Shown here piece after piece: positions 7,963 to 17,018 of a stretch of DNA of 64,000 bases. Positions within the stretch are counted from its first letter, which is position 1. Every line of letters begins with the position of its first letter. The translations under genes and the position numbers were made by a program. Below the pieces are notes generated by a model. That model did not search any database and was not told where the DNA came from. It saw only the letters and a list, made by a program, of their open reading frames with translations. The stretch is taken from NCBI RefSeq assembly GCF_000730605.1, contig NZ_BBIS01000014.1, positions 53,620-117,619 of the forward strand, written 5' to 3'. Source of the stretch: Pseudomonas monteilii NBRC 103158 = DSM 14164. GTDB taxonomy: Bacteria > Pseudomonadota > Gammaproteobacteria > Pseudomonadales > Pseudomonadaceae.

Positions 7963-9393
7963 TCAGTGGATGAACAGCTTGTAGACCAGGCGCTGCAAGG
8001 CTTTGCCATAAGGCGGGTAGATCAGCCGCGCGGCGTTGAAACGTTGCTTGGCCAGCACGGCCTTGGCCTTGCTGAAGGTCAGGAAACCGTCGTGGCCATG
8101 GTAGTGGCCCATGCCCGAGGGGCCGATGCCGCCGAAGGGCAGGTCGTCCTGGGCCACATGCAGCAGGGTGTCGTTCAGGCACACGCCGCCAGAGTGGGTG
8201 TGGCGCAGCACGTGTTCCTGCCCGGCCCGGTCATACCCGAAGTAGTAAAGCGCCAGCGGGCGCGGGCGTTGGTTGATGTAGGCCAGCGCTTGGTCGAGGC
8301 TGTCGTAGGGCACCAGCGGCAGCAGCGGGCCGAAGATTTCGTCCTGCATCACCTGCATGTCGTCACTCACGGCCAGCAGCAGGTGTGGCGGCAGGCGTCG
8401 GCCTTGGCGGGGCTCGCCAGGGTACAGGTCGAGCACTTGCGCACCTTTTTCGCGGGCATCATCCAGCAGGTACTGTAAACGCTGCAGCTGGCGTGGGTTG
8501 ATGATGGCGGTGTAGTCAGGGTTGTCGGCGATGCGCGGGTACAGGCGCTGAACGGCGCGCTGGTAGGCGTCGCTGAAGGCCGCCAGCCGATCACGCGGCA
8601 CCAGCACATAGTCGGGGGCGACGCAGGTCTGGCCGGCGTTGAGGGTTTTGCCGAAGGCGATGCGCTCGGCGGCAGTGTCCAGGGGCACGTCGTCCGACAC
8701 GATGGCGGGCGACTTGCCGCCCAGTTCCAGGGTGACCGGCGTCAGGTTCTGCGCCGCAGCCAGCATCACCTGGCGGCCCACGCTGGTGGCGCCGGTAAAC
8801 AGCAGGTGGTCGAAGGGCAGGCGGGCGAAGGCCTGGCCCACCTCGACCTCGCCGAGTACCACGCTGACCAGGTCGGCGGGAAACACTTGCTCTAACAGCC
8901 GCTTCAATACCTGGCCACTGGCGGGTGTGGCTTCACTGAGCTTGAGCATGACCCGGTTACCGGCAGCCAGCGCGCAAGTCAGCGGGCCGATGGCGAGGAA
9001 CAGCGGGTAGTTCCACGGCACGATGATGCCGACCACCCCCAGCGGTTGGTATCGCACCTGCGCGCTGGCTGGCTGGAAGGCCAGACCAACGCGTCGCCGG
9101 CTGGCGCGCATCCAGCGTTGCAGGTGTTTTTCGGCGTGGCGCAGGCCCTGTATCGAGGGCAGCAACTCGGCCAGCAAGGTCTCGTCGGCGCTGCGTCCGG
9201 TAAAGTCCTCGCTGATGGCCTCGATCAGTTCATCCTGGCTGGCCAACAGGGCTTCACGCAGGCTTTTCAGCCATCGCCGACGCTGGGCGGCCGGTGGCAG
9301 AGGGGTACCTGCAAAGGCCTGGCGCTGGGCTGCGAACAACGCTGCAAGGTCGAGGTCGGATTGCACAGGGGGCAAGGCACTGGGCGAGTTCAT
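7963..9393 (-). CDS. laoC: Coniferyl-aldehyde-type aldehyde dehydrogenase, LaoC-like
   Basis: This 476-aa NAD(P)-dependent aldehyde dehydrogenase has the cofactor segment VPWNYP with N128, the general base E223 in LELGGKSP and the nucleophile C257 in NAGQTCVAP. Sequences of this subgroup are often annotated coniferyl aldehyde dehydrogenase (calB). The operon context instead suggests it oxidises the fatty aldehyde released by the downstream GMC dehydrogenase (LaoC in P. aeruginosa). It is the first gene of the minus-strand operon and is divergent from the TetR gene. Family membership is secure; the physiological aldehyde is inferred. Confidence 0.88.
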   Translation of the reverse strand: MNSPSALPPVQSDLDLAALFAAQRQAFAGTPLPPAAQRRRWLKSLREALLASQDELIEAISEDFTGRSADETLLAELLPSIQGLRHAEKHLQRWMRASRRRVGLAFQPASAQVRYQPLGVVGIIVPWNYPLFLAIGPLTCALAAGNRVMLKLSEATPASGQVLKRLLEQVFPADLVSVVLGEVEVGQAFARLPFDHLLFTGATSVGRQVMLAAAQNLTPVTLELGGKSPAIVSDDVPLDTAAERIAFGKTLNAGQTCVAPDYVLVPRDRLAAFSDAYQRAVQRLYPRIADNPDYTAIINPRQLQRLQYLLDDAREKGAQVLDLYPGEPRQGRRLPPHLLLAVSDDMQVMQDEIFGPLLPLVPYDSLDQALAYINQRPRPLALYYFGYDRAGQEHVLRHTHSGGVCLNDTLLHVAQDDLPFGGIGPSGMGHYHGHDGFLTFSKAKAVLAKQRFNAARLIYPPYGKALQRLVYKLFIH

Positions 9394-9422
9394 GGCGGTG
9401 TCGAGTCCGGGCAGGGGATCTC

Positions 9423-9438
9423 TAGAGCCTATACTCTA
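9423..9438. promoter_or_regulatory. Candidate operator in the laoC-laoR divergent region
   Basis: TAGAG (9423-9427) and CTCTA (9434-9438) are inverted arms around CCTATA. They lie in the 151-nt divergent region, 30 nt upstream of the laoC start. A second short palindrome, GCAC-GATG-GTGC, lies close by. TetR-family regulators usually bind such sites in the intergenic region of their own divergent genes. Which one is bound, if either, is unknown. Confidence 0.3.
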
Positions 9439-9544
9439 ATTTGCACGATGGTGCGAGTTTTTCCACGTGTTCGAACGGTGCATTCCACCTGCAATACGCC
9501 GTAAGATGACCCTTTGAAGAAGGCCCGCAGACTGGGAGCTGAGC

Positions 9545-10210
9545 ATGGCCCCGCGCATGAAGACCCGAGACCGCATCGTGCAGAACAGCCTGGAGCTGTT
9601 CAACCAGCAGGGCGAACGCAGCGTCAGTACCAACCACATTGCCGCGCACATGGAAATCTCGCCCGGCAACCTGTATTACCACTTCCCCAACAAGCAGGCG
9701 ATCATCGCCCTGTTGTTCAGCCAGTATGAAGAGTTGGTGGACAGCTTCCTGCGCCCGCCACAAGGCCGCGCGGCCACCGTGGAGGACAAACGCTTCTACC
9801 TCAAGGCCTTGCTGGCCGCCATGTGGAACTACCGCTTCCTGCACCGCGACCTGGAGCACCTGCTGGACAGCGATGCCGAACTGGCCGCCCGTTACCGGCG
9901 CTTTTCTGAGCGCTGCCTGCGCCAGGGCCAGGCGATCTACCGTGGCTTTGTCGAGGCGGGCATTCTGACCATGGCGCCGGCACAGATCGAGTCGCTGACC
10001 ATCAATGCCTGGATCGTGCTGACATCGTGGGTGCGTTTTCTCAGCACCACGCGTGAACATTCCGCGCATTTGGGTGAAGAAGCTTTCAAACGCGGCGTCT
10101 ATCAGGTGCTGGTGCTGGAGCTCGGCTATGTGACCGACAACGCCCGCGCTGCCGTGGACGCCTTGTGCCAGGAATTCCATGTACCGTTCAACCAGGCCCT
10201 GGAGTTGTAG
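9545..10210 (+). CDS. laoR: TetR-family repressor, LaoR-like
   Basis: This 221-aa regulator has an N-terminal TetR helix-turn-helix (about 8-55, with STNHIAAHMEISPGNLYYHF) and a helical ligand-binding C-terminal domain. The GNLYYHFPNKQAI helix is typical of the family. It is divergent from laoCBA, which places it as the local repressor, probably released by a long-chain alcohol, aldehyde or acyl compound. The start ATG at 9545 follows GGGAGC. The next gene on the same strand, sseA, begins 35 nt later and may share its transcript. Confidence 0.88.
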   Translation: MAPRMKTRDRIVQNSLELFNQQGERSVSTNHIAAHMEISPGNLYYHFPNKQAIIALLFSQYEELVDSFLRPPQGRAATVEDKRFYLKALLAAMWNYRFLHRDLEHLLDSDAELAARYRRFSERCLRQGQAIYRGFVEAGILTMAPAQIESLTINAWIVLTSWVRFLSTTREHSAHLGEEAFKRGVYQVLVLELGYVTDNARAAVDALCQEFHVPFNQALEL

Positions 10211-10245
10211 CCCAGGGCCCAAGTGCCATCGATCAGGAGATTGTC

Positions 10246-11100
10246 ATGCCCCTTGCGCAATTGATCACCCCGCAGCAGTTGGCCGAGCGCCTGGACGCGC
10301 CCAAGCTGGTGATTCTCGACTGCCGCTTTGCCCTTGAGGATGTGGACTATGGCCAACGCAGCTATGCCCAAGGGCATATCACCGGTGCGCATTTTGCCGA
10401 CCTTGACCGCGACCTCAGCGGGCCGGTGAGCAAGGGGCGCACCGGGCGCCACCCATTGCCCGATGCGCAGCGGCTGGTCGCGCGCCTGCGTGACTGGGGC
10501 CTGGACAACGACAGTGAGGTGGTGCTGTACGACGACGGCCCCGGTGCCTTTGCCGCCCGTGCCTGGTGGCTGTTGGTCTGGCTGGGCAAGCGCAGCGGTG
10601 TGGCGATTCTCGACGGTGGCCTGAAGGCCTGGCATGCCGCGCACCTGCCGCTGAGCCTGGACCCGCCGCCCAAACGCGAAGGTAACTTCAAGGGTGAGCC
10701 GGACGCCAGGCTGCTGATCGATGCCGACCACCTGGGCAAGCGCCTGGGTAGCAGTGACCTGACCTTGATCGATGCGCGTGCCTTGCCGCGTTTTCGCGGT
10801 GAAGTGGAGCCGATCGATCCAGTGGCGGGGCATATTCCCGGGGCCCAGTGCGCAGCCTTTACCGACAACCTGGGGGCTGATGGGCGCTTTTTGCCGGCGG
10901 AGCAGCTCAAGCAGCGCTTTGCCGAAAAGCTGGCCGGACGCGCGCCGGAGCAACTCGTGTCTTATTGTGGGTCTGGGGTGACGGCTTGCCACAACCTGTT
11001 TGCGCTGGCGCTGGCGGGGTACCCGTTGGGCAAGCTGTATGCCGGGTCCTGGAGCGAGTGGATCAATGATCCGGAGCATGGCGTAGCCACTGGCGAGTAA
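10246..11100 (+). CDS. sseA: 3-mercaptopyruvate sulfurtransferase
   Basis: This 284-aa protein has two rhodanese domains. The C-terminal domain carries the active-site loop CGSGVT with C241. That sequence marks 3-mercaptopyruvate sulfurtransferases, whereas thiosulfate rhodaneses have CRKGVT. The N-terminal domain is inactive, with DDGPG at the loop (about 96-100). The enzyme moves sulfur from mercaptopyruvate to thiol acceptors or cyanide. The start at 10246 has an AGGAG site 8 nt upstream. An in-frame start at 10165 inside laoR is rejected. Confidence 0.9.
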   Translation: MPLAQLITPQQLAERLDAPKLVILDCRFALEDVDYGQRSYAQGHITGAHFADLDRDLSGPVSKGRTGRHPLPDAQRLVARLRDWGLDNDSEVVLYDDGPGAFAARAWWLLVWLGKRSGVAILDGGLKAWHAAHLPLSLDPPPKREGNFKGEPDARLLIDADHLGKRLGSSDLTLIDARALPRFRGEVEPIDPVAGHIPGAQCAAFTDNLGADGRFLPAEQLKQRFAEKLAGRAPEQLVSYCGSGVTACHNLFALALAGYPLGKLYAGSWSEWINDPEHGVATGE

Positions 11101-11112
11101 TCGGTAAGCGCC

Positions 11113-12105
11113 CTATTGGCCCTCCACCAGCCACTGCGGAATCCGCCGTTCCAGGTAGTACCCCGGATTTCGCAGGCTGCCATCGACAAAGCCCACATGA
11201 CCACCGCGGCTGTGCAGTTCGAAGCAGGTTTGTGGCGCCAGCTCACGGGCCGTTGGCAGGCTATGGCCGGATACGAACGGGTCATCGCTGGAATGGATGA
11301 TCAGCGTTGGCGTGCGGTTCTGGCCGAGGAAGAAGTGGCTCGATGAGCGGCGATAGTAGTCGTGCGCATCGCGAAAGCCGTTGAGCGGTGCGGTGACTTT
11401 GCCGTCGAAGTCCCAAAATGTGCGCAAGTTGGTCAGTTGCCCCAGGCGCTCCAGCGCCGCCAGCCGATCATGCTGACCCTGCTCGTGGAAGTGCCGCTGT
11501 TTGAGCTGCACATAAGCCAGCATTTCGCGCATGAAGTGCGCCTGATACACCTTGGAGAACCCCTGGCCGATACGGTCGGCACAGTGGTCCAGACGAAAGG
11601 GCACCGACACGGCAACCGCTGCTTCCAGTTGGCTGGCAACCCCGCTTTCGCCCAGGTATTTCAACAGTACATTGCCACCCAGCGAGTAGCCCACAGCATA
11701 CAGTGGCGCCAAGGGGCGTTGGGCGCGCAGGTGGCTGACAATTTCCGCCAGGTCTTCACTGGCGCCGGAATGGTAGCTGCGTGGTAACAGGTTGGGTTCG
11801 CCCGAGCAGCCGCGCCAGTTCGCTGCCACGCTGGCCCAACCGCGCCCTTGCAGCGCTTGCTGCAAGCCTTTCACATAGGGCGAATGTGACGAGCCGGTCA
11901 GCCCATGCAGCACAAGCACCAGTGGTGCATGAGGTTCATGGGGGCCATGCCAGTCGAGGTCGATGAAGTCGCCGTCGGCCAGCCACAGCCGCTCGCGGTT
12001 GCGCTGCAGTTCAGGCAGCTTGCGCCACAGGGGCCCCCACAGGGTTTGCAGGTGGGGATTGGAAAGGCCGGTGGCCGGGCGAAATGTGGCGCTTTGGCTG
12101 GGCAT
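11113..12105 (-). CDS. YheT-like alpha/beta hydrolase
   Basis: This 330-aa alpha/beta hydrolase belongs to the YheT/ABHD1-3 group. It starts MPSQSATFRPATGLSNPHLQ, where the NPHLQT motif is typical of YheT. The oxyanion segment LVLHGLTGSSHSP is at about 64-76, the nucleophile elbow GYSLGG has S141, and the His lies in SRGGHVGFVDG near the C-terminus. No signal peptide is seen, so it is cytoplasmic. Members act as esterases, but the natural substrate is not known. It follows the cytoplasmic M16 gene by 60 nt on the same strand and converges on sseA. Confidence 0.85.
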   Translation of the reverse strand: MPSQSATFRPATGLSNPHLQTLWGPLWRKLPELQRNRERLWLADGDFIDLDWHGPHEPHAPLVLVLHGLTGSSHSPYVKGLQQALQGRGWASVAANWRGCSGEPNLLPRSYHSGASEDLAEIVSHLRAQRPLAPLYAVGYSLGGNVLLKYLGESGVASQLEAAVAVSVPFRLDHCADRIGQGFSKVYQAHFMREMLAYVQLKQRHFHEQGQHDRLAALERLGQLTNLRTFWDFDGKVTAPLNGFRDAHDYYRRSSSHFFLGQNRTPTLIIHSSDDPFVSGHSLPTARELAPQTCFELHSRGGHVGFVDGSLRNPGYYLERRIPQWLVEGQ

Positions 12106-12165
12106 ACTGGGCGACTCGTGATGTGCCTGCCTAGAGTGCCATGAAAAAGCGCCACAGTACCTGCG

Positions 12166-13545
12166 CTATTGGTCGAGATCTGGCAGAGGTTGCTGCTTGG
12201 CCGATGGACCGACGCTGACCAATACTCTTTTCGTCAGATCGAGCCTGCGCCGCATGACGGCGCTGATATCGGCCGGTGTCAGCGCGCGGATGCGTTCGAC
12301 GTAGGTGTCGAGATGATCCGCGGGTTGGCGTTGATAGGTGACCTCGGCCAGCAAGTCCGCCAGGTTCTTGTTCTGCGCCACGGCCCGTAATAGTTGCCCT
12401 GCCAGCTGTATCCGTGCCAGTTGCAGCTCGGCCTGGGTTGGCCCTTGCTCGATGAAGTCACGCAGCAAGGCATCAACCAGTTGAGCTGAGCTTTGCGCAT
12501 GCTTCGGTGCAATTTCCCAATCGATGGTGAACAGCCCGCCAGCACTCATGGGCGTCACTTTGGCATGAATGCCATAGGTCAAGCCGCGACGTTGGCGCAG
12601 TTCCAGCATCAGGCGGGACTCTATACCCGCCCCCAGCACGGTGCTGGCCAGTGCCAGGGCAGGGTATTCAGGATCATTGGCTGGCACATTCATGGGAAGC
12701 GCAAGCAGGACGGCGGTGCTGGCACCAGCCTGCTCAATGTTGATCGTTGCGCTGGTCGCCGGTGGTATGACGGGCAGTTCAGCTGCGGACCAGCCTTGGG
12801 GCAATGCCTGGCTAACGCGCTGTGAAATGGCTTGGGCGGCCTCGGGCGAAAGGTCTCCAATCAGCACCATTTCGAGGTTGCTGGCACAGTAAGCACGCTG
12901 ATGGAAACGCCTCAAATCTGCAGAGGAAATGCCTTCGATGCCTTGATCGGTGCTCCCGAGTGGATTGCCATAGGGGTGGCCTTGGAACAGATGTCGATAG
13001 GCTTCGCATCGCGCCCTGAGATAGGGGTGTCGTTCGCGAGATGCGTTGTGCTGCATCAGCTGGCGCTTGGTTTTTTCCAACGCCGAAGGCGTGAACGCAG
13101 GCTGTGCGACAAGGTCGATGAAGAGCCCCAATGCAGGATCAAGCAGTGTTTTCGTGCTGAGGCTGCGCAGGCTCAGAGTCGCGTGCTCCAGGCGAATATG
13201 CTTTTCCATGATCGCGCCCAGGCGTTCCAGCTGATCTGCCTGCTCGATCGCGGTGAAATGCTGGCTGCCCTCATCGAGCATGTACAACGTCAGGGCAGCC
13301 AGTCCGCGTTGAGAGGTGTCCTGGGTTGTGCCGGCCTTGAACCGCAATATCAAATCCACGATCGGTAGCCCGCGGGCTTCGACGAACTTCACCCCTGTGC
13401 CGCCTTCAGTTGTCCAGGTATGCACCGGCGTTTGAAGGGTTTCGAATTGTTCCAGGTCAAGCCCTCGGGCTGAGACCAAACCGCCAGGAATGCCGTCGGC
13501 TGCGTCGGGCTGCTGTGCAGCTGAGTCTAAGTTATTCATCTGCAC
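12166..13545 (-). CDS. M16 peptidase-like protein, non-catalytic subunit, no signal peptide
   Basis: This 459-aa M16 (pitrilysin/insulinase) family protein lacks the HxxEH zinc motif. The equivalent segment reads GLAALTLYMLDEG. It resembles the partner subunit of heterodimeric M16 peptidases, which supplies substrate-binding residues. The N-terminus (MQMNNLDSAAQQPDAADG) is polar and has no signal peptide. Its start overlaps the end of the upstream catalytic M16 gene by 14 nt, so the two are translationally coupled. The pair is a paralogue of the exported pair at 15528-18366. Substrate unknown. Confidence 0.87.
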   Translation of the reverse strand: MQMNNLDSAAQQPDAADGIPGGLVSARGLDLEQFETLQTPVHTWTTEGGTGVKFVEARGLPIVDLILRFKAGTTQDTSQRGLAALTLYMLDEGSQHFTAIEQADQLERLGAIMEKHIRLEHATLSLRSLSTKTLLDPALGLFIDLVAQPAFTPSALEKTKRQLMQHNASRERHPYLRARCEAYRHLFQGHPYGNPLGSTDQGIEGISSADLRRFHQRAYCASNLEMVLIGDLSPEAAQAISQRVSQALPQGWSAAELPVIPPATSATINIEQAGASTAVLLALPMNVPANDPEYPALALASTVLGAGIESRLMLELRQRRGLTYGIHAKVTPMSAGGLFTIDWEIAPKHAQSSAQLVDALLRDFIEQGPTQAELQLARIQLAGQLLRAVAQNKNLADLLAEVTYQRQPADHLDTYVERIRALTPADISAVMRRRLDLTKRVLVSVGPSAKQQPLPDLDQ

Positions 13546-14833
13546 TTTCCTTGTGATGCATGAAGGTGATTGCTGTGCGGGCCTTGGTCAGGAATTCATG
13601 GGCGACTTCGCCGATCTCCTCGGCTGTCACGGCTTCGATGGTTTGGCACTCATCCCCCAGTGCAACCGGGTCTAGGCCACAGGCGGCCTGCTTGCCAATG
13701 GAATGTGCCTGTTTTGCGATGTCATCCTTTTCGTACACCTGCCGTGCTATCCAGCGCGCTTTGGCGCGTTGCAGGTCTGCCGCGGCCGGCACCGACTGAC
13801 AGAACGCTTCGATTTCGAGCGTAAGCCTTTCTGCTGCGGTTTCAGGGCTGACTTGTGGGCTACAAAGTGCATAGAGGGTCAATAGACTGTCACCTCGCTG
13901 CCAAGGCTCGTAGCTAGCCCTGAGGCCCGACAGTAAGGGGTCGTCCAGCACCATGCGGCGCTGCAGGGTGCTGGCATGGCCCTCGGCAAGGATGTCGGGC
14001 AGCAACCGCAGGGCATATGCCTGCGTGTCAGAGGTGGCAGTACATTGGCTTGGGAGATTGAAACTGGTGATCGCTCCGTTGTACAGGCCTTGCAGTCGCA
14101 GGGTTTGAAAGCGCCGAACCAGCCCTGCTGGCGCTGTGGGGATTTGCTGCGCGGGTAGGCGATGGGCGGGGATCGCTGCAAAATGCCGTGTGACCAGCGT
14201 CTGCAACTGAGGCAGGGTAATGTCGCCAGCCACTGCAAGTGTGGCGTTGTTGGGGTGATACCAGGTCTGATACCAAGTGCGTGCAGCCGCCAGGGTTGCG
14301 TGGGTAAGGTCGGTGTTATGGCCGATCACGGGGGTGCCATAGCCGCTGTCGCCGTAGGCAAGCAGCAGGTGATGCTCCAGTGCCAAAGCCCAAGGGCTGT
14401 TATCGATATCCTCTCGTCGCTCGGCCATGACCACCGCGAGCTCACGAGCGAAAGGGGCATCGCCGAGGGTCGCGCTGGCCATGACGTCTGCCATTGCCTC
14501 CAGGGCGATTTCCAGGCGGTTGGCTGGTAGTGTCAGAGGAAAGACAGTGGCATCGGAGTGAGTGAACGCATTTGGCTCGCCGCCCAAGCGGGCCATGAGG
14601 GCGGAATATTGGCCCGCAGCCAGCTTGCTGCTGCCCTCGAACAAAAGATGCTCCAGGGCATGCGACAGGCCGGTGTGGCCTTTGGGCTCGTAACTGGAGC
14701 CAACGTGATACCACAGTTGCACGCTGACCAATGGCGCACGCTGGTCTGTACGCAGATAGACGCGCAGGCCGTTGGTTAGTGTGAAAGAACTTACCGCGCC
14801 GGTCGGTATGGGCGGGGAAGGGTGTTCGGTCAT
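13532..14833 (-). CDS. M16 zinc metallopeptidase, catalytic subunit, no signal peptide
   Basis: This 433-aa M16 peptidase keeps the inverted zinc motif H58-A-L-E61-H62 (in TGLSHALEHLLFEGS) and the third ligand E138 (ELAVVMAERRED), 76 residues on as the family requires. The N-terminus MTEHPSPPIPTGAVSSF has no signal sequence, unlike its exported paralogue at 17011-18366, so it should act in the cytoplasm. It overlaps the non-catalytic partner gene by 14 nt. Its ribosome site lies in a hairpin (14843-14864). Sampled line 13021-13080 in the neighbouring gene is about 53% G+C, against about 63% for 17041-17100. Confidence 0.9.
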   Translation of the reverse strand: MTEHPSPPIPTGAVSSFTLTNGLRVYLRTDQRAPLVSVQLWYHVGSSYEPKGHTGLSHALEHLLFEGSSKLAAGQYSALMARLGGEPNAFTHSDATVFPLTLPANRLEIALEAMADVMASATLGDAPFARELAVVMAERREDIDNSPWALALEHHLLLAYGDSGYGTPVIGHNTDLTHATLAAARTWYQTWYHPNNATLAVAGDITLPQLQTLVTRHFAAIPAHRLPAQQIPTAPAGLVRRFQTLRLQGLYNGAITSFNLPSQCTATSDTQAYALRLLPDILAEGHASTLQRRMVLDDPLLSGLRASYEPWQRGDSLLTLYALCSPQVSPETAAERLTLEIEAFCQSVPAAADLQRAKARWIARQVYEKDDIAKQAHSIGKQAACGLDPVALGDECQTIEAVTAEEIGEVAHEFLTKARTAITFMHHKESADE

Positions 14834-14842
14834 GGTTGAAGT

Positions 14843-14864
14843 GCTCCTGCAAGAACGAAGGAGC
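14843..14864 (-). promoter_or_regulatory. Hairpin containing the Shine-Dalgarno of the cytoplasmic M16 pair
   Basis: In the minus-strand transcript GCTCCT pairs with AGGAGC across a 10-nt loop. The AGGAG at 14844-14848 is the ribosome site for the ATG at 14833. The stem is only 6 bp, so any effect on translation would be modest or conditional. Confidence 0.3.
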
Positions 14865-14925
14865 AGCTTCAGCCATGTGGTCGGCGGGCTGGGGGTAACT
14901 AAGTAGCCAACCTTGGGTTAAACGG

Positions 14926-15528
14926 TTAGTCCCGCTGCCAGAGCGCGTAGTGCACTTGACCGGTTTTCTTCTCGCGGTGCAGGCGCCAGTTGCCTGGCAG
15001 TTGCAAGGTTGAAGGCGCGGCTTCGCTTTCGGTGTAGACCCACGCCTGTTCGCGCAGCCACTGGTTCTGCTCCAGCAGGTTGCAGGTGTTGGCCAGCAGG
15101 TCTTGGTGGAACGGCGGGTCGAGGAACACCACATCGAACTGCTGCTTGGCCGGGCCTTGCAGGTAGCGCAGGGCATCGGTTTGCAGGATCTGCCCACGCG
15201 GGCAGCGCAGGATTTCGAGGTTGTTCTTCAGGTTGGCGATGGCCGCCGGGTTGCTGTCCAGCGCCACGGCGTCTTCGGCTCCGCGCGACAGGGCTTCGAG
15301 CACCAGGGCACCGCTACCGGTGAAGGCGTCCAGCACGCGGGCGCCTTCGATGTAAGGCGCCAGCCAGTTGAATACGGTTTCCCGCACGCGGTCGGGCGTT
15401 GGCCGCAGGCCTTCGCCTTCCGGTACCGCCAGGCGACGGCTGCGCCACTCGCCGGCGATGATGCGCAGGTGGCCCTGGCCCTTGCTTTGGCCCGATTGCG
15501 GGCGGGCGGGAGGGGTGGATCTTGGCAT
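14926..15528 (-). CDS. rsmD: 16S rRNA m2G966 methyltransferase
   Basis: RsmD methylates N2 of G966 in 16S rRNA. The 200-aa protein shows the SAM motif VLDAFTGSGALVLEAL (about 65-80) and the catalytic DPPF at 137-140. The N-terminus MPRSTPPARPQSGQSKGQGH is a basic tail ahead of the RIIAGEWRSRRL segment typical of RsmD. Its start overlaps the stop of the upstream M16 gene (both at 15528), so it is translationally coupled to the exported M16 pair. The cytoplasmic M16 pair follows 92 nt downstream. Confidence 0.96.
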   Translation of the reverse strand: MPRSTPPARPQSGQSKGQGHLRIIAGEWRSRRLAVPEGEGLRPTPDRVRETVFNWLAPYIEGARVLDAFTGSGALVLEALSRGAEDAVALDSNPAAIANLKNNLEILRCPRGQILQTDALRYLQGPAKQQFDVVFLDPPFHQDLLANTCNLLEQNQWLREQAWVYTESEAAPSTLQLPGNWRLHREKKTGQVHYALWQRD

Positions 15529-17018
15529 TAGTGCTCCGGTACTCCGAGCGGCTGCTCGGAGGGCTTGTCAGTGGGGGCTGGCAGCGGTTTTTGTGGCACT
15601 TTCGGGCCAACGGTGACGATCACCAGTTTATCGGCTGACAGGTGTTTGTTCATGGCCGCCTTGACCTGCTCGACGGTGAGGGCCTGGGACTGCTGCATGA
15701 AGTCCTCCAGCCAGGTCAGTGGCAGGTTGTAGAAGCCGATTGCACCCAGTTGCCCGACGATGCTGGCGTTGCTGGCATTGGACAGCGGGAAGCTGCCGGC
15801 CAGTTCACGCTTGGCGTCGTCCAGCTCTTGCTGGGTAGGGCCATGTTTGAGGTAGTCGGCAAGAATGTCCTGCACCAGCTTCAGCGTGCCTTCGCTCAGC
15901 TCGGCACGGGTTTGCAGGTTGATCATGAACGGGCCGCGGACCTGCATCGGGCTGAACACCGAGTACACACCGTAGGTCAGGCCGCGCTTTTCACGTACCT
16001 CGCTCATCAGGCGGGTGCCGAACGCACCGCCGCCGAGGATCTGGTTGCCCAGCGACAGGGCTGGCCAGTCCGGGTCCTGGCGGTCGATACCCAGTTCGGC
16101 CAGCATCAGGTGGGTTTGCTTGGACGGGAAGTCGATGTGAGTCAGGCCAGCTTTGGCGTCAGTGGGCTGGGCTGGCGCGGCCAGTGCCGGGCCCTTCGGC
16201 AGGCCGGCAGATACCTGGGCCGCAATGGCTTCGGCTTCCGCGCGGCTCAGGTCGCCGACCAGCGCGATGACCGCGTTGCCACCGGTATAGGCTTTGGCAT
16301 GGAAGGCGCGCAGCTGTGCCAGGGTGATGCCGTCGATGCTTTCGGCGGTACCGTCGCTGGGGTGGGCGTAAGGGTGATCGCCGTAAAGCTTGCCGAATAG
16401 CGCCTTGCCCGCGATCTTGCCGGGGTTTTGCTTTTCGTATTCGAAGCCGGCCAGCATCTGGTTCTTGATGCGCTTGAGGGCGTCCTCGGGGAAGGTCGGC
16501 TTGCCAGCCACCTCGGTAAACAGCTTGAGGGCCGGTTCGCGTTTGTCCTTGGCGCTGAGGCTGCGCAGCGAGGCCACGGCCATGTCGCGGTAGGAGCCGT
16601 TGCCAAAGTCCGCGCCCAGGCCTTCGAAGCCTTCGGCGATGGCGGTCACGTCCTTGCCGGCCACGCCCTCGTTGAGCATGGCGTTGGTCAGTGCGGCCAC
16701 GCCTGGCGTAACGCCGTCCTGGCTGCTGCCGGCGGCGAAGGTGACGCGCAGGTCGAACATGGGCAGTTCGCGGGCTTCTACGAACAGCACACGGGCGCCT
16801 TCGGCGGTGTTCCAGTGCTGAATGTTCAACTGGCGCCGGCTGGGTGCCTTGCCATCCAGCTCGGCCAAGGACTGCAAGGTGTTGGCTGGGCGAGCGGCGC
16901 TGTTGTCGGCCTTGGCGGCGTTGTCGGCCATGGCCGGGGCGGCCAGCACGGTCGCCAGCGCCAGGGCGCGGATGCCCGTGGCCAGCAGGGTTGGGCGTGG
17001 TGCGCGGCAATCACTCAT
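15528..17018 (-). CDS. Exported M16 peptidase-like protein, non-catalytic subunit
   Basis: This 496-aa M16-family protein has an N-terminal signal peptide (hydrophobic LLATGIRALALATVLAAPAMA, about 10-30). It lacks HxxEH; the matching region is GVAALTNAMLNEGV. It is the predicted partner of the catalytic M16 protein encoded just upstream, forming a periplasmic heterodimer. The start at 17018 is preferred because it follows GAGGAG and opens directly into the signal peptide; an in-frame ATG at 17048 adds ten unsupported residues. The gene overlaps its upstream partner by 8 nt. Confidence 0.9.
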   Translation of the reverse strand: MSDCRAPRPTLLATGIRALALATVLAAPAMADNAAKADNSAARPANTLQSLAELDGKAPSRRQLNIQHWNTAEGARVLFVEARELPMFDLRVTFAAGSSQDGVTPGVAALTNAMLNEGVAGKDVTAIAEGFEGLGADFGNGSYRDMAVASLRSLSAKDKREPALKLFTEVAGKPTFPEDALKRIKNQMLAGFEYEKQNPGKIAGKALFGKLYGDHPYAHPSDGTAESIDGITLAQLRAFHAKAYTGGNAVIALVGDLSRAEAEAIAAQVSAGLPKGPALAAPAQPTDAKAGLTHIDFPSKQTHLMLAELGIDRQDPDWPALSLGNQILGGGAFGTRLMSEVREKRGLTYGVYSVFSPMQVRGPFMINLQTRAELSEGTLKLVQDILADYLKHGPTQQELDDAKRELAGSFPLSNASNASIVGQLGAIGFYNLPLTWLEDFMQQSQALTVEQVKAAMNKHLSADKLVIVTVGPKVPQKPLPAPTDKPSEQPLGVPEH

